Below are positions 23,935 through 35,497 of a DNA stretch of 64,000 nt, piece by piece. The number at the start of each line of letters is the position of its first letter. Positions within the stretch are counted from its first letter, which is position 1. Made by a program: the position numbers and the translations under genes. The notes below the pieces were generated by a model. The model was not told the origin of the DNA. It did no database searches and saw only the letters and a list, made by a program, of their open reading frames with translations. Source of the stretch: Massospora cicadina (taxonomy: Eukaryota > Entomophthoromycota > Entomophthoromycetes > Entomophthorales > Entomophthoraceae); assembly GCA_022478985.1 (NCBI GenBank), contig JAKSZP010018519.1, forward strand, positions 62,001 through 126,000, given 5' to 3'.

Positions 23935-24980
23935 TACATGATTCTGTTCTAGGGGAACATAAAGCCATAGTATAGCTAAGTAATCACTTGTCCATTTTTC
24001 TTAAGTAACGTAAGCAATGAAGAGCTTATAATTCACCATATTTATAACATGGTAGGACCTGACCATAGGACGTCAAGCTCGTTCTGTCAAAAACAGATTA
24101 ATGGTTATAAAATAAGACCAAATCTCTTAGTTTATTAGTTGGAAAGATGACCAGCTACCGTTCAAGTGGGAAATACTTTTGGTGGTATTTTATTAATTTT
24201 CCTAGGCAGAAAGGGCTTGAAGTTAAATAATTTGACTTCTAAGGCCTTGTCATTAGCGTAAGTATCAGGCATCAGGAATGCTGTAAGGTTTGCACAATAT
24301 TTGTCAGTTAAGGAATACATCAACTATAGGGTGACAAAAGGGGGCATCTTGATTACTCAAGGATAATTTATCCAATAAGCTAATAAAGCACTGGCAGATT
24401 AGCTTAAAGCGCATAGGGCTGGAGGCGAGCATCTTCAGCTAGATAGAAGCTAGGGTCCCATTAGCACGTTCTGCTGCTCATTGGTTAATGGTTATATGGA
24501 GCAGAAAGATTTTTGATTTGTACTAGATAAAAAAGGCTACTGGTTTACTTGGGAACTAAAGTTTAGTCCATTGTTTGAAAACAAAATCTTTGACATTTGT
24601 GTCTGAGTTAAAACATAACTAAAGATTAATTAGGTTGTCACCTTTGAAGTTTCCGCTAGAGCATAGACCGCCCTACTTCCATTTGGTCAAGTGGTATAAA
24701 GAAATAAGATTTAATTATACCCTTGTAAATTGGTGGGCAAGGGTCCCACCACATCAATACTGACAATATTGACGGGTCTTGACGGAACCAACATTTCAGG
24801 ATGATGCAAAAGGCTAGCCAGATCCTGTGTACAACATATAAACAGGCTTCTAAAACTTCTTGAATGGTTTAAACCGTAAAATTTAATCATAACGCTTTCT
24901 TAACCAATCATGAGTCTTCTTCACCACTTCTTGTCTCACAATTGAATGTATGTCAATTATGAAGTCAGTCTGAGAAGAAG
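23935..24980 (-). pseudogene. E3 integrase remnant
   Basis: Minus strand. NIVSIDVVGPLPTN near 24775-24730 carries the first catalytic Asp in a well-preserved context. KILFSNNGLNFSSQVNQ near 24590-24540 is the second Asp block (Asp changed to Asn). A TNEQQN pattern near 24480 is the 'H...N..QE' block. The 3' end of the element is cut by E2 at 23930. Confidence 0.75.
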
Positions 24981-25289
24981 GACATATGTAAGGAAACCGA
25001 TTTCCTTAAGATATATTGTATATCATTCCCTACATTAACTAAGTGCCTTAAGTCATGTTCTGCAACTCAGCTTGAGATTTGGGGGCCTATAAATATCAAC
25101 TTTAGGTAATGACCAATTAAATTGTGAAATTGGTCCTCTCAGGCATCAATATTGCTGGACTAGAATTACTAAATTTTCATTAGAATTAAAATGGATTGCC
25201 TCTGCACAAAAAATAGTGAATAAATGTGATTCTGAAATAGTAGCACCTATTAAACAAAATTTTCGTCATGTCATTCATTTGTTTTACCC

Positions 25290-26340
25290 ATGGAGAGAGG
25301 AATGGTTTGTAATGACCATGAAGTGTTTTTTATAAAAGTATGGACAAATGATCTTCACTTTCCAGTAACACAGCTAGGAATCTCATTAAAAAAACCATTG
25401 TTCCTTTTGGCGTTACTTGAGAATTTTTGTAGTATGCCACAGGATGGTAACTTGGTCTTTAGTAAAATTGTGCTAGGATAGCTACTACTGCCAACTTGTT
25501 AGTCTTGGTGAACAGCAGGATGGCTGAAATAATTCATGATGAACAAAAATAGGCTTTATATATGCAATTATAGCATATTGAAGGCTAGTTACTGCACAGG
25601 TCGCCATATATTAATATCTTTTTGCAGAAGATAGACAAGAGATTCAGCTTGATCAATAAACTGATGATAAACTGGCATAAAAACCATCATGTCTAGGTAT
25701 ACTTGAATGTTCCTGAGGCTTTAGTGGTTTGACATCACTTCAATTGTTACAGCTTTTTCAGGTATGAGTTGGATCCCTTGCTTCAAAGCCCTATGGACGA
25801 TAAATTGCAGCCTATATTGATAAAAGAACTTATTGGGGGCTTTCTCTTAAAAGAGACTTATCTGAGGCTATTGAAAACTTTCTGGAGGTTCTTCATATGG
25901 CCTTTGAAGGTTCTCGAAAATATTATAAATGTCGCCAAGGTAGACAAAAACACAGAATAGTTTTGAGTCTCCCAGGATCCCTTCCATTGCACGTTGCAAT
26001 GTGGCAGGTCCAATACAGAGATCTTAGGGCATCATGGTTGGCCATAATAGTTCTATGTTAGTAATCATAGAGTTCTTTGATTGATCATCAGGTGCCATAT
26101 CTACTTGATAGTATCAACTAGTAAGATACATTGCTGAATAATTTTGAACCTGGTAGCAAGCAGAGGGAGGCATCAAGCCCTTAATGCGGATACCTAGCTT
26201 CTTAATAATATAGTTGAGCCTTTGATAGTCTACCACCACCCTATGGCTACCATCATTCTGCCTAACAAGCTAGAGAGGAAAGGCCCAGGGGCTATGGGAA
26301 GGTACTAGCAATTCAGCTTTTAAATAACTGCTTGAGATCA
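25290..26340 (-). pseudogene. E3 reverse transcriptase and RNase H remnant
   Basis: Minus strand. SYLKAELLVPSHSPWAFPL (26330-26270) and NDGSHRVVVDYQRLNYI (about 26262-26210) are the N-terminal RT blocks. PATLQRAMEGILGD and FVYLGDIYNIF (about 25985-25880) are the primer-grip and active-site blocks, with the first active-site Asp now Gly. RNase H near 25515-25320 reads LLFTKTNKLAVVAILAQ, then HPVAYYKNS. E3 is the most readable of the short-lineage elements, though still broken. Confidence 0.85.
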
Positions 26341-26978
26341 ACCTCCACATGAGCTTCTTTGACATTGCTCTTGCTATAGGAACGTTATTTAATGAGTAGT
26401 GCATCTCTAGCCTTGACAGATGTAGGATACCATTCAATTTCTTGAAGTCATAGATGGAGTTCAAAAAAGGGCAGAGTGCTCCTCTAGCAACTGTTAAACT
26501 CAGTATAATATTCTCTGGTTAACTCAAGCCCAATAAAGGCATCTTTATAAGTATCCCAAAAGGAGGAGGTTCCAGCATAGATCCCGTAGACTCTGAAGAT
26601 TAAGTATTTTATTCTTATACAGACAATAAGAAAAAAATAAGTGGTTAAAGTATTTATCCACACGGTCCAAGATTTATTGAGTAGGTTTTTCAGCAACACT
26701 AAGATAGATTAAGCATAAGCGGGATCTAGACCCCAGGGCAGGTCAGTACTTCTTATAACAGATGTGTAATTACGCCTTGTATTTCTATAAAGTGTCCAGC
26801 GGGATTATGACATGTATCTTGGCACCAAAAAAGACTTTGATAATACATGCTATAGTAGCTGACTAATTAAGTAGATAGACATGCCCTCCTGCTCATCTAC
26901 TACATGATTTGGTATCTGCAATAAATAGTCCCTCTCATGGTATTTAATCAATCAATTTTTACAATCCAAGAGACAGGT

Positions 26979-27242
26979 TCACTGTTTGATCTCTGATTTG
27001 GCATAATGAGAGGCCTTAAATACCAGTGAGACCCTATGTCCTAATAGTGATAAGAACCCATTGCCATAGTGTATGACATCAGAGGAGTCTTGGAGAAACT
27101 GGGTCATGAGAAGGAGGTCATAACAGGTGTTATCTAGTGCAACTGCTGAGGTGTTTAGTGACAACTTGACATAATGGATAGTTAACGAGGAGTAGGCCCC
27201 AATTAACTGAGTACATTGTGGTCCTGCCATATCATACTTCAT
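26979..27242 (-). pseudogene. E3 protease C-terminal fragment, open frame of 87 codons
   Basis: An uninterrupted minus-strand frame with CYDLLLMTQFLQDSSDVIHY followed by GNGFLSLLGHRVSLVF. E5 has the same segment at about 52040-52170 (YDLLLRTQFL...HYD...FLSLMGH), so this is the conserved protease-to-RT linker of the short lineage. It ends in a stop before the RT; the catalytic Asp end is not clearly visible upstream. Confidence 0.65.
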
Positions 27243-27249
27243 TTAGTGG

Positions 27250-29465
27250 AATATATCACGAGCTATATTAATGAGTTTCATCATTTTCATGAGATGACTT
27301 TCACAGAGGAGCCACTCTTAATGATGACATGAGCATAAACCTTTTGAACTCAAACATCTTGTGTTATCAAGACCCCAATTTTGAAGTGGAAAGCTAAGAA
27401 ATATGGATAATTTATTGAGAGAAGAATAATCATTATCAGTTTCCTTATTACAACTAGTATCAATTTGTCCCCCTTAGGTACAGCAACATCAGACTTAAAA
27501 AGTGTCGCAAGGGTTCATAAGGTGTTACAGGGATGTCAGCATGGAGCTCCTCATAATTCATCATGAATGCCTTTTTCCAACTCCCAACAAGTTTTATTAA
27601 ACAGTTCTAGGCATTATGTCAGAATTCGTTACAATAAGTATGTTTATGTTTTAATTCTTCTGGTCAGAACATGAATATGAGACCATCTGGAGAGGTAGAG
27701 GCTAAAGCCATTGGGATTTTAGATGGAATTTAATATCTCAATAAAAGTTTCTTTGATCTCTTGAATACAGGTGAAGTTACTCTTTTGCCCAAGTATATGT
27801 AGTTGTATCACAGGGTTAGATCCTAAGGTAGAGATCACATGAGTTAAAATGTCATCTAGCATATTTTTGTTTGTAATAAACAAAAGACTGCACTAAAGCA
27901 TAGAACTAACTGGTAAACTTTATAGTATTTTCTCCTTTGTTCAGTGGTCAGCCTTGAACGCCTGATTCTAATATACTAAGGTCTGATAACTACAAAATAT
28001 TGAACTATTGCAGTATGGACTTGTTTCCAGGGTTAAAAATTTTGTAGATGTGATTCTTATGGCAAGGGCCGGGCTGTAAAACAAGAAGTGATATGCTTCA
28101 CTTTTTGATGGTCCATGGTTCCATTTATCAATCTATCATAAACATACCTAATGGAGACGGTGTTCTCAGGATCTAGAGCAAATCTTATCTTGAATCTATG
28201 TTAAAGTTAGTTAGAATAGGATGAACAGAGTATTGATGATGGGTACAGGTGCAGGTTCAGAAATCTCAGTTTCTGCATAATCATAGGCCTCTTGATCTAA
28301 TAGTTGTAATCCTTGCAAGTCATCTTAAATTGGCCAGTGATAGTATAAAAGAGACGATGGAGCCCTTGTGATTTAAATGCTTTTTAGAGCTCATATTCCA
28401 TCAAGGTAGATTGTAAGATGGTTTTTCAATTGCTAAAAACTTTCTAAAACCGCGGCAAGTTTGTTCAAGGTTAAGAGATACACTTATCAAGAGCTTTCCA
28501 GACGTGCTAAATTTTTTATCTCATTCAAAAGGGCATTGATGAGGACTTTAAGGTTAAGCGGGATCCATCCAAGCAGATCTTGTATCCTTGAGCTACAATC
28601 TATCTGATCTCTATGGGCTGTAAGTGCAGTTTGGGTCCTTGTTTTTACAATTTTTTTGGATTGTCAGGAGTTATATTAACGAATAAGATGGCCGTTGAGT
28701 TCATTAATTACCTTCTGGCTCTTCAAGCCCTCAGTCCCTTGAGCGCTATTATGCAAGGCAAATTTTGGTAATGATGTTGTACAACTAAAGAAGTGCATCG
28801 ATCTTGTTAAGGCATTGACTACAAAAGATTTAAGAAGTAGCGTATTTTGGTGAAGATGTTCTCAAGTTATATGGAGTTCCCATTTTTCACATAGCAAGCT
28901 GGCTCTGAATTTATTACTATTAAATAGGATAATGTCCACAATGGCCTACCAATTGCCACAGCAAAGCTAAAATGTTACATTGTATAAAATGACTATATAT
29001 GAATTTTAGGTTTGGGTAAGTCCTAGACGTCAGAAACTTCATGATTATAAAGTCCTACCACTTGTAGTACATAATGCATAGCTTGATGTAAGAATCTGGA
29101 GAAAACGTTTAGTTCTACGTGATAGTTCTCCTGATAGTAGAAAAGGCAATGAATACAAATCTACATTGTAGAAGATAAGTATTTGGCTCAGTAGTAATCA
29201 TAACGTCCTCCCAAGGAGTATAAACCATTCAGTGCTTCTAAAATTTATCAATGTTTTCATAATGAAGTTAAAGAAGAGCTTAATCCTTTGAGGGTAATGT
29301 GAACAAAAAAGTGGCCCAAAATCATAAGTTTTATGCCTGCAAAAAAGTCATTTTATATTAAGACGTGTTTTTCATTTGGGTACACTTATCACCCAATTAG
29401 AAGATTTATTTTTTTAAAATTTTCTCCATTTTCTTGTTAGACGCTTTCATTATATATCTTGAGGG
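27250..29465 (-). pseudogene. E3 gag region
   Basis: Lies between PBS and protease on the minus strand. By position this is gag; reading frames are short and heavily interrupted, and I found no convincing zinc knuckle. Confidence 0.4.
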
Positions 29466-29469
29466 CCCC

Positions 29470-29483
29470 TGTAGTGAGCACCA
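29470..29483 (-). other. E3 primer-binding site
   Basis: Minus-strand TGGTGCTCACTACA, directly beside the 5' LTR. Matches the site of E1 and E5 and is the least decayed copy. Confidence 0.75.
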
Positions 29484-29487
29484 ATTA

Positions 29488-29960
29488 TGTTGGCTTATCA
29501 GTTCTTTATAATTTAAGCTAAGGTTCTATGGGTCATAATGAAGTTACTTTATTAATCAGTTAAAAAAGACAAAGAAGATGGGGCAAAAAGTCTTTTTATT
29601 AGATTATAAGGTTTTTAATTATATATTGAGTTGGGGCGCGTCACTGAGAGTACCTCCATGGTATCTACAATCAGCTTTTTTCAAGACATTCTAGATCAAC
29701 TGCCCAGTTAAGACCTTCATTGTTATACATTGTCGATGAGCTAATGAGTGCATTAATCATATTTGAACTTTTTTAAGCGAAGGAAGCTAAAGTGTGGGTC
29801 TTAAAAAGTTTCTCCATTAGTTCCTTCACGCATGATGATTTCTGATAAATTTCTAAAGTGTACCTTGGATGCCAAGTTCTGATCAAGAGGGCTCAATAAT
29901 ATGCTTATCAATGGTCAAACTAAGATTGGAATCTCAATTTTTATTATTAAAATCCTAACA
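29488..29960 (-). repeat. E3 5' LTR
   Basis: 473 bp, plus-coordinate TGTTGGCTTATCAG...AAATCCTAACA. Partner of 12439-12922. After it the E0 integrase resumes at once. Confidence 0.8.
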
Positions 29961-30765
29961 AAGCACTTTCCTACCACCATGTGTGCATACCAATACATTA
30001 TCCTTGCTATCTATCATTTCACAAAAATGGCTGTGCAATAACTTTAGTATTCACTACTGCTAAGGCAACTGCCTCTTCCTTACTTAAACAAGTCTGCACC
30101 CAGAATGATAGCCCAAAAGTACTTCTGTCAGATGATAATACAACTTTCATGACTCAGTTGGTAACCAAATTCAAATTGCTGATGAGACGTACCAAGTCTT
30201 TAAAGCCGCCTATCACATTTTCACAAATAAGGCTGTATAGTGATCTATGTATGCTTATCACTATTTTTGTAATTTGACTCAAATTTGATATATCCCAATG
30301 TAATGAGTATTTCCTCGAAGCTAATATGGCTTATTAGGTAAGCTGTCACTATAAATATAAAGATGCCCCCATTAAAGGTTCTATATGGTTAGGACCTCAT
30401 GTTACCCTCTAGCGTCCATCCCATATTAAAAATTTAACAACTTATTAGCAGCTTAGCTATGAAGAGACTGGCATAGGGGATAATTTAAGCTTCATTGTCT
30501 GGTGACGAAATCTCTATGGGACTATTGCCAGAAGATTTACTGAGCAATTTAATGCTAAAAAACCTTATACCTCAATATTAGTTGTGAAGCAGAGTACTTT
30601 TCTACCTTCACTGCCCTGGAATAAAGAACCCTAGATTGATGTATCAAGTTATGGACCCTATTGAGTGACATAAAGCCCTGGTCCAGAATGCTATCGCTTT
30701 CATCAATATGGGGATTGTTGCCAATTGAGTCCATGGAAGGTTTCTATGAAGATATGTACCAGTGA
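29961..30765 (+). pseudogene. E0 integrase, right piece
   Basis: Plus strand. Directly after the E3 LTR: YQYIILAIYHFTKMA (about 29990-30035), the 'YIL..ID.FTK' block. Then LLSDDNTTFMTQLVTKFKL (about 30124-30180), the second Asp block, and YFLEANMAY with KDAPIKGSIW (about 30307-30390), equivalent to 'E..N....Y...KDAPFKALYG' in E5. The tail GIVAN.VHGRFL near 30712-30750 matches GTVVNRVHGQFL of E5 near 55215-55250. Hence the E0 pol frame ends about 30765. Confidence 0.8.
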
Positions 30766-31728
30766 CAAGATCAAGTAAAATTACTTTTAAAAGTAAAATT
30801 TGGATTAGTTCATATAGAACTTAACTTCAGATGATTTAGCCATCAAACAATGTTAAATACCACTTAATGAATCCATTAATTGGACTTTAATCGCTATGTA
30901 TATTAAAGCCAAACTGGATCCAAAACTCCTTCATTGAATACAAAGGGTCAAATCCCTTAATGGTCAAAGGACAAAGCTAAATTGAAGTTTGGGGAAGATC
31001 TTGCTTATTAAAGAATATAATACCATACTAAAGGCATGTTAATTTAAAGAATTAATAATAACCATCATATAAATAAATTAAGCATGAATACTATATCTTG
31101 CATTTTTAAATCACTGCAAAAGTACATTTCCATAGAGAAAATACATCCCTCAGGAAGCACGCTGATGCTAGTTAGACTAAAAAGCATTTAACCTTTAAAG
31201 GTTCTGAACTTTAAACTCCAAAAAACCCAAGAGTGCTTTAGTTAAATAACATTAGATTTAAATTCTATTATTCATCTTTTCTAGTATTAGTTAAAAATTT
31301 TATATTCTATAACATTCTATTTTATATAATTTTTTTATAATGCTACACTCAGCACTCCAAGGTCATTCATAGTCTGTCCATGGCTAGAGGATCTCATATA
31401 ATATTCTTTATAGTATCATATTTGGCTTCTTTTTTATTGACCTATGTTAATATTCTAAGGACCTCTACCACAGAATAATTAATTACTCTATTAGTTAATT
31501 TCTACAGTAAAGTTCTTTTTTTATCTCCCTTTATTGTATATCGCAAAGAAAGCATTTTATATAACAAAGTAATACTAACGCCTCCTTTGTAACTTAACAA
31601 TATCCCTCTTCTAACATTGTAATACTATTATTCTAAATGAAGTTCTCAATTTATATTAATAATTCACAAAAAATACTAATTTTCTAATTAGAATTAGTAT
31701 TTTATTACTATAAATAGAGTACTCAATC
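30766..31728 (+). other. Probable E0 3' LTR region, not delimited
   Basis: AT-rich sequence after the end of E0 integrase, where a 3' LTR is expected. The 5' LTR is outside the window, so no alignment is possible and I cannot mark ends. No coding motif is visible. Confidence 0.3.
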
Positions 31729-31929
31729 CTCATCCATAATTTTTATTGTATTTTCCAGAGGAAAGCTGACCAGAGGACAGAAGATACTATATAAGAAACT
31801 TCATAAACCAAACAAATTAAAAACATGCACTGACAGCCCTAAATGAGCAGCAGGAAACACAAAAGAAACAAAAATAAAATAACATCTACCAGGTGGCACA
31901 GCGGCGAGCTGCTTATCTCATCATGGCAG

Positions 31930-33680
31930 AGGGGGAGGGGGATCATGCAGATCAAAATCTTCATCCTCAGGATTAGCATTAAAAAAGTGGATCAATGCTG
32001 ATGGTAAGGGGATTGGGGCATCCGCATGATGAGGGTTGAGGTGTGGTAGATAGCAGTAGAGATTGTCAATTTGGGCCTGAATAAAAGTTTATATGCGTTT
32101 GGCAAAATGGTGTTTGGCTTGGATGTAGGCGTCAGAAAGTTGGGATAATTTTGCTATGTTTGCTCTGGTGACATGTGTGGATGGGGAAAATTCTGCTAAA
32201 GTGAAGGCATGTTTGACAGAAATGGGGGCAGTTTAATGAGGTGGTAGATTTTCTCTTTTGCAGTAGGAGGAAAATTGGATGGTTACAAGGGGATGTACAT
32301 CCCTTTTTTAAATTCAATGACAGATTTTGCCACATATTCATTGAGATGGTGATTTTTGGTCAAGGCCACATGGCCTTGGAAAGCTGGTAGTCGTTTTGGT
32401 ATGGAATAGCATCAGGTTTGGGGACATATTGTTTGGGTGGAAATGGGGCATCAAAGTCTGAATTTATAAAAGGTTCTAGATCAATTGGTTTAGCTAAAAG
32501 TGGGACAATTTTACCCAATCAGGTCACTTCATCCAATAAGTCCCAGGGATTTTGGTTAATTTAAATTGATTTGGTGATAGGTGGCTGTGGTTGGGTAAGT
32601 TTTGAGGTGGAGGATTTTCTGGATTGAACATTGGTACAATCCTGCACCCAATTGGTTGGCATGGGTGTGCATTGTCCAGCTTGGGTTTGAGGTGCTAGAT
32701 TTTGCTTCTGATTTGAGCTCATGACCTGTGGGGGTGGAGGCAGCCAAAATCCCCAATTTATGCTGTTGATGTGGCCTCATGGGTGGAGCTGGCCGTCTTT
32801 GCAGGGTGTGAATTATATTGACATACTTTTTAGGTGTGGTTCAATTCATAGCAGAGGGAGGAAATTGTGCAATTGTTGTTCGTGCAGGCCCAAAAGAAAT
32901 GGCTGAGTGCAGATGGGATATAGGCACGCGGTGGGATGTGCTTTGCCAAGTTTAGCTGGTGGGGGGTAATGTTGGCCATTTCCCAAGGTGCTTCTAGTCT
33001 CTCAGCACCACTTGGGACAATAAATTGGAGGATGGGGTCTGTGCCATATGTGAGCAGCCCAGACATCAACTCCTTTTAGAGTACTTGAGGGGGAAGGTGT
33101 GAGGGGTTGTTTGCAAAGGTCACACAAGTGTGGTATCATTGGGGAGGCGTGTATGGGTGGTGGTAATGGGGGTGTTTTTATAAGTTAATGGCGTTGCTGA
33201 TGCAGCATCCACATCTTCTTCAGTAGGGAATCCAATATTGAAGTAGCTCTTGTAAGACATCAATGAATCCCCCCTCGAGTTGGGACCATCTAGTACTAAA
33301 AAAGAAGTAGCTCTTGTAAGAGCGGAATTTTATATTCTCTTGGTGCAAAGGTAGCTGGCGTATGCTCAATTATCACTTTGTTGGCATATGGGAAGAGATG
33401 TCCATACTTGAAGCAGAGAAAAAAGCGATTATCTGATCAGGATAGGGCTAGGGGGTGGGGGCAGGTTGGGTGGACTCGCACAAAGTGTAGTGCAAGTCCC
33501 TTAAGGGACATAGCAGCCAGATATATTTGGCGGACTGGATGAGCCATTCCACATGTGTTTGCCTGCTGGGTGGTAAATGCTATCTGGTGGAGCACCGCTT
33601 CCCCATACTCAGTCAGCAGGTGGTGGATCCAAGTACAAAAATTTTGAAATTGGTGCAAAAAAAAAGTTGTAGAAAATTGA
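31930..33680 (-). pseudogene. Unknown protein of the 1.9-kb retroposon, copy 2 (frameshifted)
   Basis: Same unrecognised protein as at 14170-15857. Shared segments include the 'LHYTLCESTQPAPT'-type piece near 33500-33460, where one base is missing relative to copy 1, and LFPYANKVIIEH near 33400-33360. TYGTDPILQFIVPSGAERLEAPW near 33035-32970 is also shared (quoted in part). The end is acidic with Pro runs near 31945 (EDEDFDLHDPPPPLP). Stops and shifts make it inactive. Confidence 0.5.
33240..33321. mobile_element. Micro-insertion with perfect 18-bp TSD and A tail
   Basis: gaagtagctcttgtaaga occurs at 33240-33257 and again at 33304-33321. The 46 bases between end in ACTAAAAAA and are absent from the corresponding place in copy 1 (near 15520-15540). 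This is the form of an extremely 5'-truncated retroposition event on the plus strand. The inserted body is too short to identify. Confidence 0.85.
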
Positions 33681-33748
33681 CTTGTTTTTAATTATGCTCA
33701 AAATTTGTTATTGTGTGGAACAAAAAATTTACTCATCATTAATTCTAA

Positions 33749-34956
33749 AATAAAGAAGTTTAGTTTTGTTAAATAGTATCAAAAATTTTTTAAGGGCTAA
33801 AAATTTATATAAAGCTTAATTTTTAAAGCTGTATAGCGTCTTCTAATGTTTGTCAGAAATCCTGATATAATACATGATGGGAAAATATTGACAATTTGAC
33901 TCTCTCAGCTGAAGCAACATCTATACCAAAGAAGGAGGTTTTTACATTACCTTGATAAATACCTGGAGAGATTGATAGTCAGCACAGCTTTAGTCAAATC
34001 TAGTAAAACTCTGACAAACCAAGTTAAGACTAAAATACCCCAAGATGAATTCCTGCCTCATGGAAATGATATATTATCAGAGTACCAGGTGACATTTATT
34101 TGTAATGGCAACCAAGGCAGCAAATTAGATGGACCCAAAAAGGGTAGGAATCAATAAGCTGCCAAATGATCAACCTGACACATAGTCTCATCTAAATTTG
34201 GTAATTTAGTCACCATTTTTTTCAAAACGTATAAAATGCTTTATAACTTCCAGAATGTATCACCTGACTAAGAGATTCCCCTCTAAAATTTCCCCTTTTT
34301 TATTTTTTCTTAATCCTTTTTTTAAGCTTATATTGTTAATTACAACATATAGAAACTCCTGATCTATACTATAGTAAAGTTACATCATTGTTTCTATATC
34401 TCGTTTTGATACTTGACTTTAAAAAATCATAATACCATACTTATTTTATGACAGATATTCTAGCTTATGGGACATAAGCGGTGGCTTGGCACCTTTTTAA
34501 CTAAAGAATACTTGTCATACAACTTAGTTGGCCTCAAGTATCAAAAGTCATGCTTCTTAGGCATAGCACCATTGAGCTTAAAAATGGAGCCCTACAATGT
34601 CAAGCTATGTGATTTTAGCTAAAAGACCATAATTAAAATCTAAAAACTAAAGTCCAATTGAGGACTAAAACTATGTATATAAGCTCTTAACCCAATAACT
34701 GCAAATGGTTTTCGTTACAAAGTACATTTGTAACATTGTAGAAGAGTAACAAAAATATAGGAAGAAACCATAGTCTGGGCTAAGAAAAATAATGCAAAAA
34801 ATACATTTTCAGTATCTATAATACCCTTTATGAAGTCAATTATATATTTAAGATGACATTAGAAGAGTAGCATACTTCATTATAAGTAACTTTTAGAACA
34901 AAATAACAGCTAGCACCTTTAACATAAGTATGTGGCTAGTTTCTGGGTTACATTTG
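33749..34956. other. Unassigned AT-rich region with a possible integrase-tail fragment
   Basis: The plus-strand frame 33972-34157 contains LSEYQVTFICNGNQGSKLDG, faintly like the C-terminal 'YHVGD.V.Y.N...G..SKLDG' of gypsy integrases; this is weak. The rest shows no motif on either strand. May be the remains of an element older than E4. Confidence 0.25.
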
Positions 34957-34970
34957 TTAAACTATAAAAT

Positions 34971-35267
34971 ATAAATTCTAATTATTTGAGCAAGCTGACT
35001 AGGGGTCAGACATTACTGAAAGAGAGAAAAAAGAAAGAATCAACATGAAACCTGAGCAGGGTCAACTCCTTTAAAGAAAGTTTTTCCACCTCCTTATTGT
35101 GAATCAGATTTTTAAAGTTATGTCATGGGTAAGGTTTTCATATTAGACCTACTAAACACCAATAGCTTTGTTCAGCTGGCACCCCAATTGATTTGCAAAG
35201 GGTTGGAATCAAACCCACAACCTTCAGGTTGATAGCTGGATGCCCAACCAACTCGCCTTCCACCACT
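34971..35267 (-). mobile_element. SINE-L copy 3 (reverse orientation)
   Basis: Minus-strand copy: head TGGTGGAAGGCGAGTTGG, box B-like GGTTTGATTCC, tail TTTCATGTTGATTCTTTC and TAATGTCTGACCCCTAGTCAG. TSD ttaaactataaaat (34957-34970) and ttaaactatgaaat (35268-35281), 13/14. The A-rich 3' end has eroded to AATAATTAGAAT. Confidence 0.9.
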
Positions 35268-35497
35268 TTAAACTATGAAATTAATTTAAATTATAATTTA
35301 TTGTTTTCTACAATATATAAATCTAATTTTTTTCAGCTGTACAAAATATTCAACATTCCTTCAATCAGGTATATGATTAAATCCACATTTTATAGGCTCA
35401 ATCAGCACGGTATAATTTCTTTAATTCATTGTAACTATATATGTCAGTTTTATTTAATTATTTATATCTATCACATTTATTGAGAGTAGCTGTTTAT

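Larger units (their letters stand above)
12439..29960 (-). mobile_element. E3: Ty3/gypsy element split by E2
   Basis: Minus-strand element with 5' LTR 29488-29960, PBS 29470-29483, internal region 23935-29487 and 3' LTR 12439-12922. The 11.0-kb E2 lies between the internal region and the 3' LTR; without it E3 is about 6.5 kb. The flanks ataca (12434-12438) and aagca (29961-29965) are a possible decayed TSD (3/5). The two halves of E0 integrase on either side support the insertion model independently. Confidence 0.8.
31746..33731 (-). mobile_element. 1.9-kb ORF-bearing retroposon, copy 2
   Basis: Homologous along its length to 14050-15945, same orientation. An imperfect TSD is visible: 31729-31745 and 33732-33748 both start CTCATC and match at 13 of 17. 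The 3' end (minus) reads CTGTCCTCTGGTCAGC followed by TTTCCTCTGGAAAATA, strikingly close to the SINE-L tail CTGTCCCCTGGTCGGC. It carries a small secondary insertion at 33240-33321. Confidence 0.75.
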
